A stretch of 64,000 nucleotides of DNA from contig JAJFPB010000013.1 in the NCBI GenBank assembly GCA_020881915.1, forward strand, positions 682,001 to 746,000. Reading direction: 5' to 3'. Below, piece after piece: positions 43,920-55,449 of this stretch. The notes beneath the pieces were generated by a model, which was not told where the DNA came from, made no database searches, and was given only the letters and a program-made list of their open reading frames with translations. A program made the position numbers and the translations under genes. The number at the start of each line of letters is the position of its first letter. Positions within the stretch are counted from its first letter, which is position 1. Source of the DNA: Paramyrothecium sp. XJ0827 (lineage: Eukaryota; Ascomycota; Sordariomycetes; Hypocreales; Stachybotryaceae).

Positions 43920-45766
43920 TCATTTCGATTTATCCTGTACCACATTGTTGCTCAGCGTCTTGTCAAGTGTATGCAGTCTAAAGTTCCAAATCATGAGTAT
44001 GATTGTCACTCTCATTTGCATGTAAGCAAGCCTTTTCCCGAAACATTGTCGTTGCCCTGCGGAGAAGGCCAAGTTTGGCCCCGCCTGAGCGTTAAATACC
44101 ATGGTGGGTTTGCCAGTCGCAGTGCTCTGTTTGCGCTCCAACCAGCGCTCAGGCCGGTATACGCCAACGTCATCCCCCCACGCGGGCATGGCGTCTTCGG
44201 GCCCTACAGCCTGGCGCATGGGATTGGGTACGGGAACGGCGGGTTCTGTGAACGAGGGGCCCGTCAACGCGATCAAGATGTCTGTACCTTTGGGAATTGG
44301 ACTCCCTGAAATCTGAGTATCGCGGATCGCAGTGCGTGCAATGAGGTTCACAACCGCGGCGCATCGTAGCGTTTCCTCCATGACGGCGCTCAAGTAAGGT
44401 ATGGATCTACCGTCAATTTCGATCATTGTTGGCCAACGAGACTCCTTGATTGCATCTGGAAATGCGTCCCGTAACTCGCGACGCAGTTTATCTTGCACCG
44501 ACTGATGTGCAGCCATGTGTGTGACCCACCATGAAAGCTCGGCAGCCATCTTGTTGTGTCCACTGAGGATGAAGCCAAGAAGCTGCAGTTGTGTGTGAGT
44601 ATGGAGTTACCGGTTTTGCTCCTTTGGCCCTCTGTAAGAAGAGAGATCACTCACGTACCTCGTCTCTTATCGCTGCAGAGTGGGGATTGAATCTCCGATC
44701 CAGTCTTTGAGCCATTTTCATCTCACGCCTCAACATGTAATCAAGCGCGCATTCTTCATCGGTCGCTTCCTCGGCGGATCCTCTTAAACTGGTGTCGGCG
44801 AGCCTTGGCAGCCTGCTATCGACTTGCCGCCTTATGAGTGATCGCCATTTGAGCCAGGCGCAAGCATGGGTGGGATTTAGAAGGGCCAGCCATTGGGCCA
44901 ATAACGGCGTGAAGCTCTGCTGTGCTTTCGACAACATCGCCGAAATATCTAGCAAAGCTTCAATTTCCGGATCCATTGGAGGGTCGGGAAAAGCGATGGC
45001 ATCCTCGAAGTCGAACGACACGACTTCACCGAACGGTTGAATGTGATTCGCCTGCCGCTGTAAAAGATCTTTGTCTTCTGAGTCGAATGCAATGGCAAAG
45101 ATCGTGTCGAGGGCGAAAATGTAGAGATCATGGGAAGCTACAAAGGGCCGACCGCGGCCTTTCTGCAGCTTGAGTGACCAGAGGTCAACCAGCGCGGACG
45201 CTTTGCCGTACAGCCGTGGTGCCGACACCTAGCGCGATGGTCAGGTTTAGGGCGAAGAGCTTTCGTGTTTCAACGGCGCTTACCTTCCGCAAGAAGGGCT
45301 GTGTCATCAAGTCTCTTATCAGCTCTCTGTTGGTTGCGAACTGGGGGTTGCTCGACTTCATCGTGAAGTGAAAGTTGGGTGCCACCAGACCCATAACACC
45401 CTTATTCCTAGTGCTCCGATCAAAATCTTCACTCCTCCTAACACAGATATCGACAGCCTCGAGATAATCGGTTACGATGACCGCAGGACTTCGTAGCCAC
45501 GAGGGCGCTAGGAAAACTTGAGATATAACGGAGTTGTGACGACGTGGATTCCCAAGGATCCAGGTCCGACGCTGGCCGGCTTCATGCAACTCGTGCAGAT
45601 CTCCAAGTATCGAATATCTTGCCGCCTCATTGTAGGCTATACCAGGCAATGGTCTAGGGAACAACACTGAATAAAGAGACCGAAGCAAGAACAGGGTAAA
45701 GAAGAAGCAGACCGGGACCAGGAGAGCTATTGTAGCAATCCAGCTGGAAAGAGATATCGTGATCAT
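43920..45766 (-). CDS. Cytochrome P450 monooxygenase (second locus)
   Basis: Predicted complement(join(43920..44582, 44659..45228, 45284..45766)), about 571 aa; intron phases agree. Order: a very hydrophobic anchor (IATIALLVPVCFFFTLFLL), hinge FPRPLPG, a long middle region, I-helix-like FILSGHNKMAAELSW after intron 2, ETLR as EXXR, PERW, and heme loop FSAGQRQCFG with the axial Cys. GHNKMAA replaces the common AGxDTT, as in some fungal P450s with an altered oxygen-activation groove. The C-terminus stops about 20 residues after the last helix, a little short of the family norm; a further small intron is possible. Substrate unknown. Confidence 0.82.
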
Positions 45767-46578
45767 GGTGTGTGTGCAAGCGGCACGCCTAGTTTGGAAC
45801 CTGTGACAGAGCTTTTTTTTCCAGATATGCGCCGGAGGAATTCGCCATGGGGCCAGCCTTGTTTTTCGGGTGATATCGAGGGGTTCAAAGCAGAACTTAA
45901 CGCGAGAGGTGCTACGGCACCGATATCGATCGTTTTATCCGTTCGTCTACTGGAAATTCATTTCACACAACGGCAGGCTGTGAACGCCGATGTGAAACTG
46001 ATCCACTGCTAGAGGCATTAGACTCCATGACGATATGAAAAGATGGTTCAAGGGTGTTACAAGAATTGTCTAACAACATCGTGGTGCTGAGTGGAAAACC
46101 GACTGGGCCCCGCAAGGCTTGCTTGTGAACACTGTGGCTGGCAGAGGATCCCGAGCAACTCCTTCCCGATGGGTGCTATGAGTACGATAATGACGTTACA
46201 AAGACAGCGCACTCTGTGGGCTCCAGTGATCTCACTATATATTTGCTGGGAGTCTTGTGCAATTTTGAATCACACATGGACAAGAAACCCTGATAACTCA
46301 CAATCACATATCCTCAGGAACCGTTCATCTTTGCAAGTGGAACGGTCCACCTGCATTGACTCTCTCCGGGAATGCTGGATTACTCCATGACGATTGAAAG
46401 GACTCCCATGCCGCTGGGGACAGCGTGCCTCTTGATACAAAACAGCGTACCAGGAGGTTCCATTGTATTGGTTGCTCCAAGGCATATAGCGGTAAGAAGG
46501 GTCTAGAGAATCATGTCCTCCGCAGTAAGTAGGAGTTCCAATCAACGCCCTAGAGCAGACGACAAGTACTAAGCGGAA
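45767..46578. other. Intergenic, upstream of P450 2
   Basis: Contains the promoter of the second P450 on the minus strand. Other frames are short and unsupported. Confidence 0.3.
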
Positions 46579-47124
46579 ATGATAGTTATGAAAGGTCGTC
46601 CATGCAAGGGTGAACGATGCAACCCTGGTCTTCTACAACAACACTTTCAACCTCAGATATTGCAAAGGGAAGAGCAAGACCAAGCTTGGCAGCCGGTCTT
46701 CCCACGAAAGTTCTCTGCCAGTCCCACTTCATACTTACCGGTATCGTTACCGCCAATCACATCTGAATATCAGTCACCTCTACCTCCTACACAAAAGCAA
46801 AGACAAGAAGAAGATGATGGTGTGAGCATTCGCCTAGCTGGACTTCCTTCCCTAAGAGACATGATTGCCGAACTTGCCGAAAGGACTAGCCGCGTCACAG
46901 TGAACTTGTCTCGGATCGAAGAGCGAGTACACAGATTAGAGCAATCTATGCAACGCAACGTTGCCACACATTCAAGCCCTGCGACGATACCTGGGGACGG
47001 TAATTACAACGAGGATCTATCTGTGTGGGAGAGAGCAGATGAAGCCAACTGGATATACAAAGACTTGGAGGCCAACATAGATAAGTTCATGGAGGCAGCG
47101 GAGGCTTGTCCTAGTACAATATGA
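46579..47124 (+). CDS. Hypothetical protein with a short coiled coil
   Basis: 181 codons from ATG at 46579. A Pro/Gln-rich first half is followed by a heptad-like segment at about residues 92-125 (LRDMIAELAERTSRVTVNLS, then IEERVHRLEQSM), likely a coiled coil. The tail is acidic. No family recognised. Confidence 0.45.
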   Translation: MIVMKGRPCKGERCNPGLLQQHFQPQILQREEQDQAWQPVFPRKFSASPTSYLPVSLPPITSEYQSPLPPTQKQRQEEDDGVSIRLAGLPSLRDMIAELAERTSRVTVNLSRIEERVHRLEQSMQRNVATHSSPATIPGDGNYNEDLSVWERADEANWIYKDLEANIDKFMEAAEACPSTI

Positions 47125-48369
47125 AGAGAAAACGTGGCTTTGGCGAAAGGAAGAGATTGGACGTGTCTCTAAGTTTGGAACGAGCGTCACCGACACGAAC
47201 ATGATTAGGAAGTAAAGGACCTAAGCATCACTGAAGTATTGTTTCGTCGGAGCCATGAAATTAGCGGCAGTATTTCCTACATCGTACAGAAGTGATTGGG
47301 TTGAAAAGGGTTGCTGAGAGTTTTGAGGCTGTTCGTGTTAACCCATACATCACCTCGACGTTGGTACGAAGGGATTGAGGGAATACTTAACCTGCAGCAT
47401 AAGTATAACAGGAAGAGAATATCTAGCTCGTGCCCAAGATTGAACGCTTAATAGAAGAACATCGAAGAGCCCACCTAGTACCAGGCCAAGAGGTGAATCG
47501 GGGACATGTAACTTGACGCCACCCCTGTTCGTTAGAATCAAGCTCCGATCCTGTCATGCAGCCCTTCCCGACCGTCCCACTTGTCACTTGGGAAAATCGT
47601 GACAAAGATTGGGAGCACTTTATGTCGGAAAATGATGCATCAAACGGCCGAAAGACAAAGCTTCCTCTGACTAGTGGACGGAACGGCCATCCAGCCGTCA
47701 TCGCTGGGGCCTGAATATCTTCAACGATTCAAGCTCTCTGCCTCGGCCGTTGTTTTTTGATTCAACCAATTCACGGAGCTTGTGCGACTCTCAGTAAAGC
47801 TGGCGGGTTCTCTTTAGGCTTGCTATCCACATTTAAAGAGCATCAGTTTTCCCAGCTTACAACATCGATTGTAATGTATTGTATAGGAATGACTTGCATC
47901 TATCAAGTATCAAGTACACTAGAAATTCGTTGCATTCTTGGTGCGGCTATTGAATCCTAAGCGGCAGGCTGTGTTGCGGAGCCGTACCTACCCTCTATGG
48001 TTGTCGCAATGCAAGTGTCTCGCCGACACGCCCCATGTCCCGGACGGTGTTCTTGCACTGCTGAGGCGGTTGGTTTGTGAAATGACTAGCCCCAGGGACC
48101 GTGCCTTGGCAAAGGGTATCGTGAGTGTCTTCGCGCCCTGTAGGGTGGATGTTTTTAGGATCACTGGGTCGAATTCACCCCAACAGCACAACGACGGAAT
48201 AGTCTCAAAGGCCGTCCTGGTGAACCATCCGTCCAGGGGCTCATATAGAGGTACAAATGTATCAAGACCACTCACAAACTGGTACCAGTAGCTGTCATTG
48301 ATTTATCTACACAGTTTTGCCCCGATGTGAAAGCCGATGGAACGATGGGGCGCGGAGATAGAAATGCCA
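47125..48369. other. Intergenic or decayed coding sequence
   Basis: A minus-strand frame at 47988-48275 has coding-like composition (GWFTRTAFETIPSLCCWGEF) but no usable start and no domain; it may be old exon sequence beyond the Cys-rich gene. The rest is featureless. Confidence 0.3.
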
Positions 48370-49997
48370 TCAGGAGCATGTTCCATGAACATGGAAAATG
48401 GGTTGACCAATCGAGCTGGGGAGAGTGGACTTCAATGGATCAGCACGAATGCTTTTCCTTCTATATGTTCCAGAGACAGCCCCAAGCTCTTCGCCAGCTT
48501 CTTTGCCAAGATAATCATCTGTAATTCGAAGCTTGGACCCTACCCCATAAGCGTTCTTCGTACCATTGCCACACCTACAAGCCATGTTCCAACTCTTGAT
48601 CGACGAAACTCGACATCGAGCCTAGCATCGCCAGCGACACTTTACCACGCGAGTCTAGCATCAGCCATAAGGTTAGCCAAGAGACCAGGAGCTTCGGACT
48701 TCCTTGGCAGACTCACCGCTCTTGCCGAGTTCTGAGTGTTCCATGCGTCCACTTCACAGTGAGGGAAAGAATTCTGGTCTTCATCATTTGTACTCCATTT
48801 CAGGTCCCCAAGTCTGAGCTCGATGTCGTAGACCTGGTAAGCGACCCTATCTGGACCTGTGAGAGAGCCAGGTTCTATCCTGTCGCGTTTGTCAATCCAA
48901 CCATCAAGGAAATGGATGATCAAGTCGTCTTTGAAGCCAGGCAGCGTTAACAAAACTTCTTGTCCCCACTGTGAATCAAGTCAAAAGATGCATTTTCCCA
49001 CGGTGGCTTGGTGATCAGATGAGATGAAACACACCTCCACGAAGTCTTCGCTTGTATAGCTATTGATGCTTGATCGGCCGCCATCAAAAACTGTTATGTT
49101 GGAAACCATGACGTGTCGATAGTTTGCCGTCTCAAGAATATAAGTTTCGCAGTCCCCAGGAGCGTGGGGCTTCGCGGAGGAGAGGGCAGTGCCATCATTC
49201 TTATCCACGGTCGTTGCGATGGAATCCACGAAGGGGTCAATCTCAACAGGAATATATTCGGGAAGGGGACCATGATGCTTACCAGTGGCTCTTGACGTAG
49301 GTTTGTCAATTGCTGATGATGTTGTTGCAATGCTTGATGTCTTGGGCACTCTTGGTATCGAAAACATTGTCCACCAAGATCCCCATAGCCCTTGTAGTCC
49401 TTTCTCCGGTACCTGGCTGCCGGAAGGTGGTGAGCTCACTGTAAACACATCGGAATGAACGGGGGGCACGGTGGACAGAGCCGGGTTTGAAGTGAGCATG
49501 CTGCTGACGCGGTCATCTAAAGAGGAGATAGAGCTATCGATGGACGTTGCTAAGGAAACTAAAGTCGGTTGAGTGGTAGCAGTTATTTGAATCGACGACG
49601 GTGATACTGGGGGCAGCGGTATTCCTTCAAATGTACACGCTGACGTCACCCCGAGTGATGCGAAACGGGGAAGCAAGTGAACTTGATTCTCTATGGGCAC
49701 AAGCAAGTGCTCACCGGGACCTAGACACATAGAGTCTATGCAGTCGTATGATCCACTGGGGCAGCAGCCAAAACCACAGCACGTTGTATCTATGAAGAAT
49801 CAACAATGACCGTTAAATCGTTACTTGAAAGACGGACCGTGACTGCAGACGTGCTCATGTCCATCACTTGCACTACAACAGGTGTCAAGGTCAGACATAC
49901 AACGACCCTGGCACGAGTAGCCCGGGTAACAGCCTCGATCGACAACATCCGAGGCGGCGATGGCGACCGCTAACGTGAAACCTAGTAAGATGATCAT
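48370..49997 (-). CDS. Secreted Cys-rich protein, chitin-binding-like N-terminus
   Basis: Predicted complement(join(48370..48621, 48717..48968, 49035..49789, 49838..49997)). Exons 1-3 are well supported by phase and motif; the last is tentative. A signal peptide (MIILLGFTLAVAIAAS) is followed by a dense cysteine module: RGCYPGYSCQGRC, CC, C, then TTCCGFGCCPSGSYDC and C, the spacing of small secreted chitin-binding-like or CCP-type modules. A long Ser/Thr/Pro linker (residues 80-200) is probably heavily glycosylated. The C-terminal part (WGQEVLLTLPGFKDD, then DGWIDKRDRIEP) is not recognised. It is likely wall-associated or secreted; the function is not known. Confidence 0.6.
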
Positions 49998-51120
49998 GGG
50001 CGGCTAGATTCGTCAATTGAGCGAGATGCGACCTGCTTTGCAAACTTGGGCGCTTCTTATTACAGTACGGACAGCAGCTTCTAGGATTAGCGCATGCCGA
50101 TGCGCGGGGCGTCGTATTTTATAGCCACACAACGTGCTATGGTGGAGAAAAGAACCCTTACACTACATGCATGTGAAGCAGATCTATGGCAACAGTGCTA
50201 CTTGATGCCCCGACTAGATTCCTGAATCGAATCGTCTACCTCCCGAAGTAAGACTTCCAAATGATATCCGGAACAGTTCCCTCAGTACGTGTGGTTGTTT
50301 CGGGGTGGTGGGCCTTCGTGCATGGTACGATGATTATTCCGGTTCATATGTTACAAGGACTGACTCTGAGAAGTCAGAGATCGAGTTGATGACAGAGTTT
50401 GTATTTCTGGTAGAGGAAGGACGAGCGCGAGCAGCACCTAACATTCAGGATGCTGCCAATCAAGTTCCGAATCCTGGTTGACCATTTCTGTCTCCACCCA
50501 TAGGCGCCATCCTTAGCCATCTACTGACTATTTTCCCAGGCCGTCTTGCTCGTCATGGTGCTGCTTTTGTCGACGGCGTCGCCCATGATTATGGCTGCGG
50601 CCGTTTAGTATGCAATATCGATGGGGTAAAGAGAAGATGAATCTGTCCAATATCATAGAAAGTGGTTACAATACAAATTGCCCATTTTGAGGGTTTAAAC
50701 AAGCAAGCGGAGGTATGCGCATATCTCCGCTGTCATTAATAAGGTGACTCGCCGAACTAAATCAAGCCGAACTAAACCCAAACATAATTTCATTCGAGTG
50801 TACGCTGCTATGGCGGGTCCCTCGTTCGCTCCGGAACCTAAAACTAGAGAAATGCTTGAAGACACAGTACCAGTGTAAAATAGAGATCACCTTTGTTTTT
50901 CACTCTCCGTATTAATTAGAACATTGAGGTATGAGATTGAAATCTAGTTTAGATCTAATTTTCTCTCTTGGTTATATTTAATAGAATCAATATACTGATT
51001 ATATCATGCTCTCTTGACGTTCTGCCCGAACTGCTACCATATACCGTATGGGATTATATGTATATAATCCTGGTGTATTTCTTACGGCTTTTCGATCTAG
51101 TACTGTAACAAAGCCGCAGA
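49998..51120. other. Intergenic, nothing recognised
   Basis: Contains the upstream region of the Cys-rich gene and AT-rich sequence from 50880 to 51100. No gene or clear repeat. Confidence 0.3.
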
Positions 51121-52048
51121 ATGTCCGAGAGACAATTTCTACTTGACGAATGGTGGGAATTTGAATGGCCGCAATCGTCAGGCGGGCAAGTTAAAATTGG
51201 AGAGCAATGGTCAGATCGAAACAGTAAGATCGAGTACAATGATCAATTCAAGGACAAGTCTTTTGTGATTGTCGATCGCATGCGATGGAGACCGGCGTAC
51301 GAGATCAAAAGGCTTATTAGAAAGGCTGGAGGGTGGAGGGTAAGTATTAAACAAGGTCACAGAGTCCACCTTTGCCATTATCTGCGGTCAAATTCAGAAG
51401 AGGCGGAGTAAGCATAATAAACCTGCAATCGAGGCAGCAGAGAAGCTTGGAGTTCAGAAAGTTACTGATTTCTGGATATATGCTTGCTTGCTTAAAGGAA
51501 GGCTTGTTTCGCCAAGCAGGTTCGAAAGCATATATGCCCCTGACAGTCGATTCAAAGACTGGGGAGATTCGGCCGAGTGGAAAGATAATAATCGCAAGCT
51601 CCATAAATACATCAACACTGCAAAAAATAGAGCTCCAAGAACGATTTCAGAGGCTATACGCTCTTCTGGCTATCAATCAGCAGCGGTCGCAATAGCTGGT
51701 ATACACACTATATGCAAGATCAATATAGAAGACCACGAACCTTCTACATTAGCTCAAGCTATCCAGGATTGTAAAGATCACCTCAATTTAAACAGTCTTT
51801 GTTATCAAGAAAAAGTCCGTTTCGAGGACATTCTCATTCGAGTTCGTTATACAACGGGGCCACAATGTATCTTCAACCCCCCCCTTCATTGCAAAGAGAA
51901 GGGCGAGAAGGCTACCATACGTTGGTTGTACATAGGCCTTGAATACTCCGAAGTCCACCTTACTAAACGGGTCCTTAGGAGGCTGAGGAAACTAGGTGTT
52001 ACCTTGGAAGCTAAGAAATATAAGTTTGAACATGTGCCTTTGCAGTAG
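51121..52048 (+). pseudogene. Degenerate coding remnant, origin unknown
   Basis: Two plus-strand frames, 51121-51411 (MSERQFLLDEWWEFEW start) and 51488-52048, read in different frames with no credible intron between them and no shared known domain. The end of the second (LTKRVLRRLRKLGVTLEAKKYKF) vaguely resembles a Ty3/gypsy reverse-transcriptase segment, so a decayed retroelement is possible, but the match is weak. Confidence 0.3.
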
Positions 52049-52534
52049 TCAGGTGTCTTGATTCATTGGACAAAGGGGCAAAAAAATGCAGAGTTCATGG
52101 CCTTGCTACCGGTACTTTGTCTTTCTTAAGGAAAATAAATAGACCTCCTTCACGCTGTATTTTAACAACTGCTGATGCGTTTTTTGCATTAAGTTGCACC
52201 CTGAAAAAGGTCGCTGCTGTTGTGTCTACTTATTGTATTTACCTCCTTTGGCCTCCTACCCAACCAAGCGATACATGTAGAGCAATTAATGAAATAGCTT
52301 ACGTGCCGGAAGCAGTTACCTGCACTATAAAGATCTTCCTAGATGTATAGTGCTACTCCTTCACTCTAGTATTATCTACGGCCAATTCTTGTACGTGATC
52401 TATATCAGCGATTGAAGTGGTATTTGACAGTATTTACGTAAGCAGGCTCGAGTTAAAGGGGAAGGGAAATTACCCAAATCAAGGCGCGGTAACTAGCAAG
52501 AACGAGTAAATAGAAAAAGAACTTTCCTGCAGCT
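52049..52534. other. Intergenic, nothing recognised
   Basis: AT-rich region downstream of the remnant; no supported feature. Confidence 0.3.
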
Positions 52535-53566
52535 TTACACACTCGGCGACAACCCAAGTGTCCAGTCTTCAATGACACGATATGGGCTGCTCCTAGTAGC
52601 CAAACCATCCTTAATTAATTGTTGAATCTTTGTATCGAAACAGTCGTCTTGAATGTGACCACCACATATTGGCCATAAGGTCTTGTCTGACATGCGGCAG
52701 AATTGATCGTCCGCAGTGTTGAGGAAGTCCGGACCAAATGAAGAATCGCTTAGGCACAGCTCATCGGTTGCGTGCCCTGGGTTGTGATCTTTGACTAGAT
52801 GGTCCACATATTTTCCTGAATTCGCCACAACATGCCTTTCTTGAACTTGATTCATCCCAGAACCGGCCTGAACGGAGTTGCCCGACGAAGCCGATCTTTC
52901 AGGGGGGTCTGTACGTATGAGTGCGATGCCTTCCTCACAATAATGCTCTTGATCTCGGGCTGCGTCGGTGCTATTGGACTCCAAATAAAACTCGGGCCAG
53001 CTGATTTGAAGTCCGATGTGATCTATGGTGCTGCCGATCCACATACAATCAGGTCTCTCGTCACTGTCCTTGATAAACATGTTGGAGTAGTACCACGAAT
53101 TGCCGCACCGGTGGCCCCAGTTCCCACTCCAAGCGTAGCGTTCGCCTGTGGGACAGGTGATCGTTACGTAGGCTATGCAGATGGGGTCTTCCTTCCCCGT
53201 GAACAGGGTGTACGTTGACTTCTTCCCATCTATATTGACGGTCGTGACAGCCCGTATACCATCCACGACCAGTTCTGTGCCTTCAGTAAACCCCAAAAGA
53301 TTGTAGGAACTGTCAAGTATTCGAATGTCTGGCGCATTTCCACCACCCCCTACTAGACCGTCTGCGACATCAAGGCCGGGTGTTAGGACGACAGCGGCTT
53401 TACCATCATCCCGTGAACGGGCGAAGTTGGAATAGAAGAATGTAGTGCTTTGGAGCGCACCATTAAGAATGTCCAGAGTACTGATGCCTTGCGCCATGAT
53501 CGCCATCATAACGGTTCTGATGTACATCGAGGAGGCTACAAACACCTCGCGCTGACCCAACTCCAT
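52535..53566 (-). CDS. Protein of a widespread ascomycete secreted family, N-terminus uncertain
   Basis: 343 codons from ATG at 53566. Conserved-looking features: an HRCGNSWYYSNMFIKD segment with a CMWI strand, a C-terminal ELCLSDSSFGPDFLNT and then FCRMSDKTLWPIC followed by DDCFD. The Cys pattern and the x-GPDF...FC-M...PxC...CFD order recur in a family of secreted ascomycete proteins of unknown function. This start shows no signal peptide, so an upstream exon is probably missing from the model. Potential N-glycosylation at NST supports passage through the secretory pathway. Confidence 0.6.
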   Translation of the reverse strand: MELGQREVFVASSMYIRTVMMAIMAQGISTLDILNGALQSTTFFYSNFARSRDDGKAAVVLTPGLDVADGLVGGGGNAPDIRILDSSYNLLGFTEGTELVVDGIRAVTTVNIDGKKSTYTLFTGKEDPICIAYVTITCPTGERYAWSGNWGHRCGNSWYYSNMFIKDSDERPDCMWIGSTIDHIGLQISWPEFYLESNSTDAARDQEHYCEEGIALIRTDPPERSASSGNSVQAGSGMNQVQERHVVANSGKYVDHLVKDHNPGHATDELCLSDSSFGPDFLNTADDQFCRMSDKTLWPICGGHIQDDCFDTKIQQLIKDGLATRSSPYRVIEDWTLGLSPSV

Positions 53567-54111
53567 GAAGAAAGCCCTTGCATTATTTGTACCGGACCCG
53601 TCATCTTTGGCCTGATGAGGTTGCTTTTACGTGATCCCAATAGCCAATAATGCCACTGCCTCACCCCCTCCAAAGCAGCAACCCTTTGTGTCCCACACAA
53701 CCAGGCATAAACAGCCCTGCGAGAAAGGGGAGGGTGCTGGCCCATCCTTCGGATCAATTTCACATTAGAATATGCCAGCTACTGTGTCAGGTTCACGTAT
53801 CCACAGCTTGAAATGGTCGCTTCGGACTTGTGGGCTTCGGACAAAACCACCGAGCAGTAGACTTGGACCCGCTGGCGCATGGTGCACATGTCTTCCGATG
53901 CCACTGTAGACTGCGTTACGGTATGTGGACTTCGTGCAAAGCCCCGATCTAACAATTTGGCACGATACCTGGCTCGTCCTAGCTAAGCCGAGGAAGGCAC
54001 TTCAGCCCGTGTGGAAAAAAGTCCATAAGAGTATCATTTGATCTAGTGCACAGCGACACAATTTCGATTGCGACGATAGGTACCGGTGCGTAGCAAGCCA
54101 TAACATCAGCC
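53567..54111. other. Intergenic between divergent genes
   Basis: Carries the upstream regions of the minus-strand secreted-family gene and the plus-strand gene at 54112. No named motif. Confidence 0.3.
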
Positions 54112-54453
54112 ATGAGCACTGCGAGAATGCCACATCTTCCCACCGAGATGTATATCAACATAGCCGCGCATCTCAGCGTAGATGATGCCACAAGCGGCGG
54201 ACCGGCGAGCGTTCTGTTTCCAGACGAGAAAGTTTTAAACGAGCGCAGGAGTATCGAGCGATACCTTCGACGGCCACTTGGCAAATCTGGGCCTCTAATG
54301 CTCAACATGCTTTTGTTTGATATTATATTATCAGGGTCGCGCGGTGCCGGCTATTTCCATCCACAAGCTACTACCAACGCATCGAATTGGGATTTCTACT
54401 GTCTCGGATCGCTGCCTGATGCCATGGCCTTTTGCGACTTCCTTAGGACTCAG

Positions 54454-55449
54454 CAGGGTAGGGAATCAATCCACGACTTCCACGGTATTGATCAATATGT
54501 TGACTTCAATCCACGTCAACGTCAATCCACGAGACATGTTGTTATGTAATCCATCCATCCACCGATAGGGGCTCGTGGATTGAGATGTGGATTGACGTGG
54601 ACGCTAGTCAGGCGTAGGATGTCCCGATATATTTCGTTATTATATACCATATATCTCTACCCAAACACTAACACATCTAATCAGGCAATATCTCGGCCCC
54701 GTTTTGACGTCGTCTGACACGCTATAATGCCTGAACGCGAAGGTTCCCCATTTACTCGGTTCGTACAGCCATTGAACCTTCAATTTCGAGATGGCGGACT
54801 TAGACCCTAAACTACCGACCAACCACGAGCGGCATACCGAGGTCCTTCGGCCTGCTCTGGATCCGGACCCCGAAGTCCTCCAACCTTCTACTTGGGCACT
54901 CACAAGTGATGAGGAGTGGAGGATCTTCCGCGTCTGGAAGGATTCACGCTGGTCGAGCGCGACAATGATACCCTATCAAGGGTATGGGATTACAGGGTTG
55001 GGATTCCTCGACGTCATGACAGTGTCGGCGATGAGCTCAGTGCGAGAGACGGTTCTCCGCCACTGGGTTGATGATCACGCCCCTCCGAAATCGCTTAGAC
55101 GCTGGGACAATTGGACTGATCCAAACGCAGCGATCTTGGTTACGCGCCGGGATAATCGAAGATACTAATAGCATACTGCTTGACGACACAGCATTAGAGG
55201 AGGCTGTTGGACGGGCTTGTTTGTAGAAGCACCAGTAGTAAGGCAATAGAAGTTTCGGCGATAGGTTCATGAATTACCCGATTAGGAAATCCGAGCTAAT
55301 GTGACAGGGGTCTTCCACGAGTTCAATATTATGGACATCAATCCACAGATAGCCTCGTGGACATCAATCCACGAGCACTCTGCTGAGTAAGCCGTCAATT
55401 CAATCCACGAAGCCGGATATTGACGTGGATGGATTGATTCCCTACCCTG
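54454..55449 (+). mobile_element. Non-autonomous hAT element, 996 bp
   Basis: Inverted termini CAGGGTAGGGAATCAATCCA (20 bp at the left, matching the complement of the right end apart from the last bases) and an exact 8-bp duplication GGACTCAG at 54446-54453 and 55450-55457. The word caatccacg or its complement occurs about nine times in the first 150 and last 140 bp, probable transposase-binding repeats. There is no transposase. The centre carries a 125-codon frame (54791-55168). Confidence 0.92.
54791..55168 (+). CDS. Unrecognised 125-aa frame inside the hAT element
   Basis: Opens with ATG at 54791 (MADLDPKLPTNHERH) and includes SDEEWRIFRVWKDSRW and a PKSLRRWDNW stretch. It is not transposase-like and I know no family. 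It could be a captured host fragment or chance. No splice or frame problems are seen. Confidence 0.35.
   Translation: MADLDPKLPTNHERHTEVLRPALDPDPEVLQPSTWALTSDEEWRIFRVWKDSRWSSATMIPYQGYGITGLGFLDVMTVSAMSSVRETVLRHWVDDHAPPKSLRRWDNWTDPNAAILVTRRDNRRY

Noticed and set aside
51488..52048. Confident retrotransposon reverse transcriptase
   Set aside because: Only a short C-terminal stretch is suggestive; no YxDD-type catalytic motif, protease, RNase H or LTR could be found.
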